A stretch of DNA of 64,000 nucleotides from Styela clava (Eukaryota > Chordata > Ascidiacea > Stolidobranchia > Styelidae). A program made the position numbers and the translations under genes. The notes beneath the pieces were generated by a model. That model ran no database searches. It was not told the origin of the DNA and saw only the letters and a program-made list of their open reading frames with translations. This document shows, piece by piece, positions 33,822 through 45,717 of the stretch. Position 1 is the stretch's first letter. Every line of letters begins with the position of its first letter. Location: positions 21,665,083 through 21,729,082 of the forward strand of contig NC_135258.1 of the NCBI RefSeq assembly GCF_964204865.1, given 5' to 3'.

Positions 33822-34406
33822 TCTTTTGTCGCACGGTACCGGTATCGCCAAACACTCCAACGGAGAACTAGCCTATCAATGTAATGAAGTTTCCCAGACC
33901 CTTGACCTCGGAAAAATTCTTTTCATACTTTACCATTGCAAAATTTTGAATGCTCATTTTGCGAGTATTTTGGACAGTTGACCCTTACGAAATAATAAAC
34001 ATGCTCAAAACCATTATTTTTAATAAAATACAACACCACGTACCGCTTACACAGTTTTACATCAACTGCCACTGCTCTACCTTTTAAAACAAAGGCACAA
34101 TCATCAGAATTATTATGCCTGTTCTAGTTTTTGACATGGTGGTCAATCCATAATTTTTAGTATTTATATGTCTGCTGTAATTTCATCAACCTTAATTTTA
34201 AGTGTATAAATTTTATTCATTCATTGCTTTCACATTATGTCTTAGTTCAGCTTATTATCCCTCTGCTACGCAGACAGATTCAAGTGACCCAGGTTGGCAG
34301 CGGCCACACCAACAGCCTTATGTGTACACGCCCAGCCACAGGCTTCAGGGATTTATAAGTCATTAAAAGTCATTCTAACTAATGGTTCACAGTATGGTCA
34401 TGTCAT
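33822..34406. promoter_or_regulatory. Presumed TMEM169 promoter region
   Basis: This is the sequence immediately upstream of the first coding exon on the minus strand. No TATA box or initiator stands out, so the call rests on position only. Confidence 0.25.
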
Positions 34407-34742
34407 TTAGGATAGGATTTACATATTTATCCCGGGGGAGAGGAAAGCCGATAAGACGGCTTATCCATATGGCGAACCACGGCCTCTCGTCCGGTTACCA
34501 TTCCAAGTCGGGTATGGGATTAGTTATATTGCTTGTTTGGGGAAGCATGGACTTGGTGGTGGAGGAAGCCGTAACCGACCAGCGGTTACGTGAACCACCC
34601 AAAGACGGCGAGGAGTCCAGCAATCCTCTCGCACATAACCATCCCTGCATGGGATTCGAACCTGCGAACCCACGCAGAGTAATTAGAGGTGTGGTGGCGA
34701 GCGTAACCCAACGCTTAGCCCGTTGAGCCACACCGCCGCGCC
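34407..34742 (-). mobile_element. tRNA-derived SINE, full-length
   Basis: On the minus strand the head holds an RNA polymerase III A box, tggctcaacggg (34730-34719), and a B box, ggttcgaatcc (34662-34652), 57 bases apart. A unique body follows, ending in taaatatgtaaatcctatcc. Spacing and flanking sequence exclude a functional tRNA gene, as there is no closing acceptor stem. Degraded relatives are at 17190-17375 and 19207-19385. Composite SINEs of this style are known in Ciona. Confidence 0.8.
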
Positions 34743-35156
34743 AAACAACTTTATCAGTTTTCTTTTTTATTTGTTTGAATTGCATATGATATATTTTGGC
34801 AAAGAATCACCATATTCGTTTACACGAGATCTCGATGTAAAACTGATGCAGGAGTATGCATATGCAGATAAATAAACCGACATAAATTGAAATCAAGCCA
34901 AGGATACATTTTACGGGGGTCGGAGGTCGGGGGAAGGTCCATATCAACGATTGTGCGTGGCACGCGACAAGATTATTTTAAAAAAAATTGGCACGTGTCC
35001 TCATTTGGTAAAAAAAAGGTATTCAATCTGCCACATTGGTCTATCGGTACCGTGCCACGGCTGGCATTAAAGACCAACTTCGCGAGTCAGGAATTTTTTT
35101 TAAATTTAATGACGCCATCACAAACAAAAAAACGAACCCCATGTAACCCACAGAAA
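34743..35156. repeat. Left flank of the hAT insertion, containing family A copy 3
   Basis: From about 35095 the sequence acaaacaaaaaaacgaaccc matches family A on the minus strand and continues beyond the hAT at 37888. The rest shows no gene. Confidence 0.45.
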
Positions 35157-37879
35157 CATAGGCGTAGCCAGGGGGGGGGGGCCAGAGGGGCCATGGCCCC
35201 CCCCAAATTTTCAAGAATTCCATTCCTAGTCCACCAGTTTTGTGGCATCTTGTCTCGTCACGCTTGTTGATTGTCATTGTTACGTCACAAAGACTTGACC
35301 GTTCGCTCTTATGAGCAGTATGGGAAAGACTGTTTTGCAGGCTTTCGGTCAGTTGCTCGGTCTTGATTTGTTCTCGCCGGATTTTTATTCGAAACGCTTG
35401 AATTTTGATGACCAAATTACTTCGATGGCTAAATTTAAACAGGCGAAATTAGATAGCTTTTTCCAGCGAAATAAAGACTCGCTTTCCGCAAATACATCAA
35501 TAAGCGCTTCTCAGGCTGTGGATGCACCGGTTACGTCAGTTACGTCTATCACTTCTATTCCCGAAGATGAACTAATAATCAACGAAGGGAAAACAAACGA
35601 TCTTGGATTTGTTCTTAAGAAACATACACAGCTTACCGATGCGGAGAGATACAGGCTTCTAACTTCGGATGGTCCGAAAAACGTGACGATTCTGGATACT
35701 GTTAGACAAAGTCGTCGTAAATTTCTCAAAAAATGGCTTGACGATAACAGATTTTGCAGTTGGTTAGTTTACACCCAACTCTCTGATGGGCGTGGTTTGT
35801 GTAAGATATGCATAGTCATGCAAGCACGTTTGAAGCATGGAACTCTCAGGGACACTGCCTTTGTTACAAGACCATGCATTGACTACAAAAAATTTATGAA
35901 AAAGGCTGTAGCACATCGAGACACAAATTACCACCGAGAATCAAATACAGCTGCGAAAAATTTTGTCAAAAGCATGGAAACTGGTCAAAATGTGCGTGCA
36001 AACATGGAGGCCCAATATGCTACGCAAACAAAAGAAAACAGACGAATAATGACTTCCATTGTCAAGACTGTCATGTTCTGTGCTTCGGGTAACATACCCT
36101 TGCGCGGACATTCCGGGGATAGTGGAAATTTTGTGAACCTTCTTCTATTTCGTATCGACGCAGGGGATGAAGATTTGAAATGGCATTTCGCTCGAATGGC
36201 CGGAAACGCTAAGTACACAAGCCCGATGATACAAAATGAAATTCTCAAGGTAGCAAGCGACATGATAGTGCAAGATATCGTTATGAAGGCTAATAAATCG
36301 TTTGTGTCCGTAATAGCCGACGAATCATGTGATATTTCTGGGAAAGAACAACTAAGCATCGTTTTTAGAAATGTGAAAGGTGGTGAAGTGTGCGAGCGCT
36401 TCACAGGATTAGTGGAAATGGATTCTGTTTCTGTCGAATCGATTTCCTCAAATATTTTGACCCACCTCTCTGGTATAGGAGTGGATTTGCAAAAACTTGT
36501 GGGGCAAGGCTATGATGGTGCAACGACAATGGCAGGTCACGTCAGCGGTGTGCAAAAACGCATTCGTGATAAATACCCGCGCGCAATATTTGTGCACTGC
36601 GCTTCTCATTGTTTGAATTTGGAAGCAATCATCAGAAGCACCTGTGATATCATTCGTGAGACTATTCGTTTTTTCAGGGAGAGCCCTAAAAGGCGCGCGG
36701 GTTTAGGAATTAACATCCCTTTGTTCTGCCCCACCAGATGGTCTGAGAAGTACAAGAGCATCCGAATCTTCAAATGCAACTTCAAACGAGTACTTGAGGC
36801 TCTTGATTCTTTGGCGAGAGATGCTAACAGTGAGACGCGGGCGAAGGCTTTTTCTCTGAAATCTGCTCTAGAAAAGTCGTCGGTTATCTACGCCGTATGT
36901 TTGATTGGTCGATATTCGGCACTAATGGAGCCACTAGCGCGCACTTCAGGCGGTCGGAGTCAGTGTGCCGTCAGTAAAGAACCTCACATCCTCTCTTCAG
37001 AGCGTTATCGCTGAAGAACGCAATGACTCTGAAATCGCATTGAATATTTACAAAGAAGCTTGTGAAATAGCTGGCTTGAAAGAGTTGACAATACCCAGAG
37101 TAGTCGAAGTACAAGTGTATCGCGACAATGTCTGTGCTGATTCAGCATCCCAGTATTTTAAACGTTCCGTATATCTCCCATACGTCGACGGCTTGAGCTG
37201 CTCTATTCGGGAACGCTTCATTGACAATCCATCATTTTTTTCATTGCTATCAATTCTTCCACCGAACAAACCAGTTCACGTGGATGAGGTAGAGCATCTG
37301 TATTTATTGGATAACCTCCAGAATGAAGTGAGACTGTGGAGAACTTCTTTAAGTTCGGACGTTAACGACGAATGTTTGGAGGGGCTTCTTCTGAGCGCTC
37401 GAGATTATCCAAGCGTGTACACCGCAATACAGATCGTTATGACGCTACTAGCAACCACCGTTGAGGCTGAGCGGTCTTTCTCCTGCATGAAACGGGTAAA
37501 GACATGGCTGCGCTCATCAATGACGTCCAATCGCCTTTCTGATTTGTGTGTGCTTCACTGTCACCGTGAAATGGTCACCGAGGAGAAAATTAATCGAGTT
37601 GTGTCAAGCATAGTTAGCGGGAAGCGAAGGATGGACTTTTAATCGGGGCGATGTATTTTACTTATTTAAATTGCGTTGTTAATATTTGTTGTTTCAAATA
37701 AAAAATTGTTTATTAATGGATTTTGTATTCACAAAAATCCAGCTGAGTAATTGAATCAGTTTGCTTGTTGACCAACTGTTGTTGTTTTGCGCTTGAAGAA
37801 CGGGTGTTTTAAACTCAATATAATTTCTAAAATTTTCAAATTTGGCCCCCCCCAAAATTTTGGGCTGGCTACGCCACTG
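35157..37879 (+). mobile_element. hAT DNA transposon with perfect 8-bp target duplication
   Basis: The 2,723-bp element is flanked by cacagaaa at 35149-35156 and 37880-37887, an exact match. Terminal inverted repeats: left cataggcgtagccag, right reverse-complemented cagtggcgtagccag. Subterminal runs of G (left) and C (right) lie just inside. It holds a single transposase gene with one visible frameshift. Insertion split a family A repeat whose two halves lie outside the duplications. Confidence 0.93.
35311..37642 (+). pseudogene. hAT transposase, ZMYM1-like group, one frameshift
   Basis: Two overlapping frames, 35311-37014 and 36965-37642, together cover a whole transposase. A TTF-type zinc-binding region (WLVYTQLSDGRGLCKIC, then His residues near HRDTNYH) precedes a DUF4371-like core with ADESCDISGKEQL (first Asp), GQGYDGATTMAG (second Asp), VHCASHCLNL (the hAT CxxH element) and PTRWSEKYKSI. 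The dimerisation domain VEAERSFSCMKRVK, ending in LCVLHC, is in the second frame. Met at 35311 or the later MAKFKQAKLDSFF could be the start. The frameshift lies near 36950. Without it the protein would be of normal length, so decay has barely begun. Confidence 0.85.
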
Positions 37880-37887
37880 CACAGAAA

Positions 37888-38090
37888 GTTTTAAAATGAA
37901 CAACAATTTAAACCTTTTAGAGGAAAATATAATCTTCAACTACTGAAAATTGAAGCAATTGGTCCAGTAATTTTAGTGATTTTTTCGCAAGAAGAATGAG
38001 AAGAATATTAACAACAAAGTCAACAATATAATAGGCTAACAAGCGATCCATATGTATCTTTCGTGCCGTGGTTCCCCATATGACTAAGCC
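37888..38090 (-). repeat. Family A copy 3, right part
   Basis: On the minus strand, ggaccaattgcttcaatttt and tccatatg-type words follow the same order as 18170-18280. It is separated from its left part by the hAT insertion. Confidence 0.5.
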
Positions 38091-40612
38091 ATCGTATCGG
38101 CCTTTCTCTCACCCAGGAAGAAAAGATAAATAAATATTGAAATATTTTGCAAAGCGGTGGCTCGCCAAATGGATGATCTGTTGAAAAACATCAAAATTAC
38201 TATCAATCATGGATTCCATACCCACCTGCAATGGGAATGGTTTGCATATTTTATGTGTATGGACATTTACACAAATCTGGAAAATCACGCATAAAATAAT
38301 CTTTCTTCCGGCACCACATACTGCTGAAGAAGTTCATTAAAATGACGCTGTCCAAGAAAAAATTTAGCAAACAGCATACCGATGAGCGCTTGCAAGCTCT
38401 AGACTTCGAGTTGCCAAAAATAACAAGTTTTTTTGGCCCATTGCGATAAACAGTTGCAAGCCCCTAAGTTAGATCAATATATAGGTATACATAATCTGAC
38501 CAAATGGCTGATTATTCAAATATTTCTAGACTGGGTAAGTGGAGCTTTTAATAAAAGCCTTTTATGTTACCCATCTTATATCTTGCGTGGCAAATAATAG
38601 TTCCTATGGGCACACAACCTATCAGTCTATATTTGATCACCAGGACTATCAGTGCAATTACATGTTACACACATTTCACATATTCACCAGGCTATTTATG
38701 AAGTGACCTTTGATAAACGTGATTCATGCCTGTCTGGTTTTCATGGCACATATATACATGCCTGATTCGCTAGCGCGGAAAATTAAAATGTGCGAAAAAT
38801 CGACAATTCAAACAGCCACTAATAGCTGAATAAACAGTGCTTGCAAATTCTAACAATATAAATTGACTGATTATAGAAAACATGCATCTCTTGGCTACCC
38901 ATGTGCATGCCAAAACCCAGACCGACTAACAACTAAATGAGTCTCGCTTGCTACTCAATTTGTAGCTTGGATTTCGCCACTTGCATTTGTATGTTGACCC
39001 TCGCACGACAAAATTTCCTTAACAAATTCAGGGAAATAGAAATTCTAATTTGCATAGCAGAATCACCGATTGCGCACAATTCTGCAATTACTCGTAGAAG
39101 GGGACATGAAATCCAGACTGAACTTGCGATAATCATTAAATATTTAACAAGAGCATGTTGATTCATAGGCGGATTAAATTTGGTTAGATGGCTGACTGTC
39201 TGCAACCATGATTTTTTTTACAATCAACATAAAACAACCAAACATGTAAACTTAAAAAACTTTTGCTGTGCAATATATAAGATATATATATCTAAAATTT
39301 AAAAAAAACTCTATTTCGCCATCTCATGGAGAAGTTAGCTGTGGTCGCAAGTAATGATGACCTGCAGCAATGACATTACGAATATATATCTAAAATTTTA
39401 TTTCGCAATACGAGTTTGGTTCAGCTTTTTTGGGTTGCTTGTTGTATGGTCTAAAATTTACTCGCTTTGTCAAAGAAAACTAACCCATCCCAAATATTTC
39501 GAAAAAACTTCCTGAAAGTATAAATTTCTGTGTGATAATGACCATATTTCGTTTGTAACAATATAAACATTTTTAAATGACACATCGCTTTTATTAAGTA
39601 TATTGTGCGGTAAATGTACTGCTATTTACTAGCAGATGATTATCAAAAGACAAGAATGAAATGCAAGAAGGTATCTGAAACAGATTCTAAACGAATATCT
39701 GATTTAGAGACTACACATATGGATGATTCAAGAAAAAGGTGTGCGTAAAATGGTTTATCTTTTGAAGGTGCTGAATGTAGGTGAAATTTTTTTTACATTT
39801 TTCCAACAGATCTGTTTTCCAAGATTTGTACTGCGCGGATCCCATAGGTGACTGTGAACTACTGCCAGTTCATAAAAGTACCAACAAGGGAAACATACGG
39901 TTAACAGAAGTGAGTAGCAGTCTAAGTCGAGTTTCCTGAGAATTATTTTTTTGGTATATACCAATGTTTTCTTCTAGTTTTATATGTATTCAAATCGTGA
40001 AATTTTTCAAATGGGATTTCATTATTTGGTGATCATCATTGATAGCTTGTATTCTCTACTGGATTTTATATTAATAAAACGTATCATGGTAGATACCAAG
40101 CACTCATTCGATACATGTATATTCACATACTTTATAATGCAATTACGGTTTCAGAAAGGCTGTCATGCCACAATCTGCAGATCTTCCAGTTTTGACAAGA
40201 GGAAGTAAGCTAAAAATGTTTTCAGTATGCATTAACAAGACAACACCTAATAATTTCACCATAGGTGCTTGAATGATAGCTGAATTATGATCAATTGTTT
40301 TCATCCTGTTCCCAGTGCATTTTCAGCGAATTTTATGTTCAATTTTTATTTAGTCTAAGATCATCATTGATGTGAACGGGTTTACAACTATCTTTAATAA
40401 TTTTTCAGCTTATTCGATGAAGATTCTATTGTCTCTTGTACTCTCATGCGACATATTTACCAAAACTGTTTCGAAAGTGTCTTAACCTAGAAGTCCTAGC
40501 TCGTGTAGCGCTTTAAATGTTAACTTGTGGATATCGCTCGTTGCAATTCCACCTAGGTTATAGCATTCTATTTCTGATCTTGGTTGACCTTCAAATTTTC
40601 TGCTTTTCTAGC

Positions 40613-40652
<40 letters not shown>

Positions 40653-41519
40653 TAATACATCACTAACAACTACACCTCAATGGCTATGGCTACCTACTAA
40701 CTATATAGTCAAATATATCCTATTTGAGTTTCGCGATTAGCAAACACGAACACTAATTGTGTGGTAAACTCTTCCATCCGATTGGATTCAGTCTGAATAG
40801 GACTGGCATTAGCCAGATTCGGAGAACCCGTGTCGAGGAACGGGTCGAATCTCTCAAATCAGTGACTGTTGAACTCCAAGATAGTATAGCCTGATTTAAT
40901 AGAACACAAATAAGTGGTTAGAGATCTTGGAAAACCCGACCCAATAAACAAGTCCTGCCACAAACTTAACGGAACCAAGCACCAGTGTTTGCTGATTGAG
41001 AGCTGAGTGACCCAGCTGTCGTCCGGTGTTATTCTCACAAAACAGTCGATACAATAATAATTGGATTATAATTAGAAACATAGCATTTGCTGAAAACAAT
41101 GAACGAGAACTAAATATTTCATACGGCAAAATAAGTCAATTTTGCAGTATTATAATATCAAAACTATGTACAATTCAAATCTACCAGCACTATACAGATT
41201 TTAAAAAAATATATAAGATTTAACAGCATATACATACCCAATGTTTTGACTCTCCGTGCAACACAATCAAACGAAGTATACTCTAAAGTAACTTCAATTC
41301 AACTTGTATGAATAATATATTGAAGCACCATTTACTGTGCTAATGTTACTGTAATACTACCCTAACCGCTGCGCTAAATTATATCTCAATCACAATTCAG
41401 AAGCCTAATTTCGAACCCAAATTGTAACTTGATAAAAAAAAAAATATGTGTTAAAACAAGGAAACAATATTCATCACATCACATTAATTGTCACCGTTCA
41501 ATATATTTCCCATCACCAT
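38091..41519. other. Gene-poor 3.4-kb stretch
   Basis: No splice-supported exon was found. A short frame at about 38341-38448 (SKKKFSKQHTDERLQALDF) resembles a transposase N-terminus but is too short to assign. The word atatatatctaaaattt is duplicated near 39283 and 39380. A long (TA)n run lies at 40613-40646. Confidence 0.35.
40613..40646. repeat. TA microsatellite
   Basis: Uninterrupted (TA)n, about 17 units. Confidence 0.9.
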
Positions 41520-41529
41520 TGTATTAATT

Positions 41530-42455
41530 CAGGTATTCTACCTGGACGAGACTGGACTCTTCTGGCGTTTGCTTCCGAACAAGACCATGAGTTTCAGGGG
41601 AAAACGGTGCACTGGAAGAAAAAAAAGCAAGCAAAAGATCACTCTTCTGGTGGGGGCAAATATGAGCGGCAGTGAGAAGTTCCCTCTTTTGGCGATCGAC
41701 AGTTCCCAGAAAACCTCGCGCCTTCGAGAACAAGGAGATTCCCGTTAAGTACAAGGCAAACTCGAAAGCATGGATGACGGCGAAGCATTTCGAAGAGGTG
41801 TTGCGTGAGTGGAACAGACGACTTGGCCAGTAGGGACACAGAGTGCTGCTCTGCCTTGATAACTTCTCTGGCCATCCAGAGATCCAACTGGAAAACATTA
41901 AACTGGTCTTCTTCCCACCCAACACGACAGCAAATTCTCAACCAATGGATCAGGGAATCATAGAGAACCTCAAGCGCCACTACAAGAAAATCCTGCTGCG
42001 TCGCCGTCTCGAGGCCAGGAACGAAGGAAAGTAGTTCGAGTTCACATTGCTCGACGCTTCATAACGTTTGCCGTGCTTGGGAGCAGGTCAGCGAGTCGAC
42101 GATCAGAAACTGCTTCCTGAAGGCCAAGTTTATCGAAGAGGAAATCCAATTTGAGCTTGATGATGTTGATCTGCTTGAGATCTGGGAAGCGCTGCCTGCC
42201 GAGGAAAAGATGCAAGAGAACGAGGAGATCGAGCTGTCTGACTTTCTTGAAGCTGATGAGCGCATCGAGACTGGTGGTTTTTTCACACTGGATGAGATTG
42301 CAGAGGAGATGTTGCGCAGCGAAGAGCCGCTTAAAAGCGTAGATGATGAGATACATGTTGAGGAGGAAATCGTTTCGTTTGAGGATGCCCAGCAGGCATG
42401 GCGCACTGTCCGAAAGTTCATGCAGCAGAGAAGCGGGAAGCCCAGTGTACTGTGA
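41530..42455 (+). pseudogene. Tigger/pogo-type transposase remnant
   Basis: The frame starts abruptly in the catalytic domain with LDETGLFWRLLPNKT (first Asp), then GRKKSKQKITLLVGAN. After a frameshift near 41740 it continues KANSKAWMTAKHFEEVL, LLCLDNFSGHP (second Asp) and QPMDQGIIENLKRHY (third Asp), the DDD triad of the Tc1/pogo superfamily. An acidic C-terminus runs to a TGA at 42453. The helix-turn-helix and CENP-B-like DNA-binding domains are absent upstream, so it is 5'-truncated, with further stops near 41832, 42034 and 42060. Confidence 0.85.
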
Positions 42456-42459
42456 TGCA

Positions 42460-42900
42460 AGCATGCGATCGGCTAGCTAGACGACGAGGTGCATGAAATC
42501 CGCAGAAAAAACATGTGTCAACTGACTCAGAGTCTCTGACACTCATTCCTCAGAGTTTTGTGCTTAGCTACAGTAGATAACTTGAGAGAACACATTACAA
42601 GCACATACATATACTTTTGCCGTTTCACTGCCTTTTAATCGTTTCGTTCGTAGCGTTTATTGTTTTGTTAAAACAGTAATACTGTACCTCATCCTCAATG
42701 TAGCATATTAGCGAGGGTAAGGGGTGGCATAGTAAATATATTTTATATTGAATTTAGTTGGTGACGATCAAAAGTGGTACAGTAGCGAGGGCGGCATATT
42801 AGCGAAGTGGCATAGTATCGAAGTTTGACTGGCTAATTTGAATGGTAAATTAATAGTTGTAGAAACCATTCGATGACCAGAAAGCGATTTGCGTCGGCCA
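42460..42900. other. Tigger 3' flank
   Basis: At 42700-42830 the word ggcatagtaxcga and variants (gcatattagcgag, gtacagtagcgag, ggcatagtatcga) recur four or five times. They may be the subterminal repeats of the Tigger element. No clean terminus was defined. Confidence 0.4.
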
Positions 42901-43003
42901 GGCACAAATTTCTTAGACAGTACTAGGTTGATATTCACCTACCATTTGTGGTGACTGATGAGTACGCTTTTTGTCACGCTTCCTGCATTTCAATCATATA
43001 ATG

Positions 43004-43900
43004 TCACACAATCTGTATATCATCCGTCAGCACCTTTTCCCACTCTCTGGATAGATCGTACATATCTGTCGAACCATGTTGATGTTTGACTACATAGATC
43101 CAATTTTTGAATTTCCGGTAGACAGTTCCAAGTATTAAAGATATATCGTTCTGGCTCTCATATCTGTTTTCTCTATTCAAGTTATATTTGAGTGTGATGG
43201 TTTCCAATTTAAGAACACTGTACATTTTTAGAATTGTCAAATTGTTTTCGCCTGCATAGGAGTTGTCGAAAATTGATTGCGGGGGAACGTTTAGTTTTTT
43301 TCCGCAGATTTTTTCCAGAGTAAGCCTAATTCCTTCGTGTATTTCCAGGTATTTTGGGTATTCAAGGAATAAGTGTTTTGTTGTGTCTTCCTGATTTGCA
43401 CAGAGTTTACAATTCAGCTTCATTTGACGATTATTTGCATCCCGACGAACAATTCCATATCGCCACTTTCTATGGCCAAACAAAAAGCCATCCACGGCTA
43501 CGAGGTAAGCACATTGACGTTCGATATTCGTGAAATGTTTTTTCAATGGGCGGTCCAAGAGATGTATAGAGTGCCAATCACGTGTTGGATGTAATTTTGG
43601 TGGTGGGTCATACGTTTTCAATTTGAATCTATCATATATGGACCTTAAAGTTGTAGTAGTCCATTCATCCGGTGTGAAATCTAATACATGAACAAGATTA
43701 ATTATATGCTGCCAGTGAAGGTTGACTTTTATTGAGTGGGGCATCGATTTGGAGTACAGAGATTTGTTCAGTGGAATTATTTTGGATCCCAGAGAAAAAA
43801 GAGCCTCATGGTGCCAGAATTCAGTCGGGGAAATTGGCGAACGTAGCTGATTGATTTTATGTACTAGGCAAGATTGTGCTTTCAACTTGACGTCGAGCAT
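43004..43900 (-). pseudogene. LINE ORF2 C-terminal part
   Basis: A 298-residue open frame downstream of the reverse transcriptase. It contains DWHSIHLLDRPLKKHF, a WRYGIVRRD segment and the CxxC...H knuckle CKLCANQEDTTKHLF, with Tyr where a Cys is often found. Its upstream neighbour at 44177-43857 (ILNRTKPRMLSRRGRIKV) is in another frame of the same gene. Confidence 0.75.
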
Positions 43901-45717
43901 AATAATGTCCCCGTTTGAAAGATGTTGTAGTAAAGTTTTCCTGGTCCGATTGGTGAATAAATGACATTGGCATACTGTGTACTCTAGCGCTGTAGATTAT
44001 CAGGGAAAGAGCAAGAGAATTTAATACTTTGATTCTGCCTCTCCGGGATAGCATTCTTGGTTTGGTTCGATTAAGGATTTGCCTAATTTTTGTGCATTTT
44101 ACTGTCCATGTAAATTTGGTAGACTCGCGGCCAAAGTAGACTGTGGTACATAAAATCTCTGTTTTTTCCGAATTCACTGTCTGTCCCGTAGTATCTATCT
44201 AGGTCTTTAAAAATGTGCTCTATTCATAAAGGGGAACGTGGTATTATAAACGTGGTATCATCAGCGTATTTCTCCAATTTCTCCTCCATCTTACCCAGCC
44301 CAACACCTTCTAAACGTTCATTTGCAATAACAAGTCTTGCAAGTGGTTCTGCGTTTAACGTATATATAGGAGCATGCTAAGGGGGCAGCCCTGCCTAATT
44401 CCACGCAAGATTTGAATGCCCTCCGTAAATGCGCCATTTACATCCAATATGCTAATAATGTTGGTATACATGACTTTGATCAGGTAGTTGTTTTATCGGG
44501 CACACCCACCGTTTCCAAGATGTTAAAGAGAAATTGGTGGTCGAGTGACTAGGGCTGCCAACCGTCCCGGAATGGCCGGGACAGTCCCGGAATTGGGTCT
44601 GGCGTCCCGTGTCCCGGGCTGGGTTTGTTGTCCCGGAATTTACTGACAACCAAGGCGTTCTGGAATAGAAGACCATGTAAGCTGGAAACGGATGTAATTC
44701 ACGCGAATGTTTTTTTTTTAATAAAAACGATTACATATATTTATGGGTTATTCAAATAGAAGTGGGTTGAAACCACATGGGTAGGACATGTTTCGTCAAC
44801 CGTGACTTCATTATGGAATAACAATCAAATAAGTTGAACAATTGCCAAATGGATATTAACATTATATACACCATATTGGGAGGTTTCTATGTGCGCAACT
44901 TGCTATATCAATTAAAAAAACGCGGCTAGTTTTAAAGCAGTTCTTTATCTGTACGTCGGTAAAAAGTAAGTAAAGAAAGAGGTTGAAAGTGAATGTTAAG
45001 ATAGGATTTAATTGATTAGTTTGTATAAATCAAATTGGTATTTAGCCTAACGCTAGTACTAGTAATAAGTTTCATATGAATAAGGAGGTAAAGTGAAAAT
45101 ATTTAGCTTTCCCTAAAGACCACATAGATAAGAAGCTTTGGAGAAAAGCTATAGAGGAAATACCACTAGTGGACTTTTTTACCTATAATATATTTGTAGC
45201 AACCAATATTTTACTGTAAATAATGTATTTAATTTTAAAATAAAACAGTGAAACTAAAAATAGTTTAAAATGGTAATTTTTTTAATTAGTACAGTAAGTT
45301 AGACAAAGCTTTAAAAAATCTAATCCAGTGAGATTTGTTGAGGAATTTATTCGTTAAAGTTGCGGTGTGTAGTATTTTTAAATAGAACAGTATTTTGTAT
45401 TTCTTGTTTTTAGTTGATAATGCCCTGTTAGTGTGAAGCTGTTATGGGGAGGCTTTCATTATTCAGTCAGTTCTCGGACTCGCATAGTCCTCTATTTTAG
45501 GACGCCTTGCTGACAGCTCTTTGTCTTAGCGAGAGTTCATCGATTACTATATTTTTGTCGATTACAAATTTAAAACCACAACTTATGACGGGAAGTTGAA
45601 AAAAAAATTCACTTGTGGAAAATAATCTTTAAATCACTATTGCAGTAACCGATTTATGTTTTCTTCTTGCGGGTGGTATAGAAGTTCTCCATTATTTTTT
45701 ATACAATTTATAATACC

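Noticed and set aside
33821..33860. An upstream start for TMEM169
   Set aside because: The in-frame extension begins at a TTG. The first ATG, with A at -3, is at 33821.
34652..34730. A tRNA gene
   Set aside because: A and B boxes are present, but no acceptor stem closes and the sequence continues into a SINE body with other genomic copies.
35041..35415. A 124-residue minus-strand frame
   Set aside because: It runs through the poly-G/C end of the hAT and across its boundary, so it is a chance frame.
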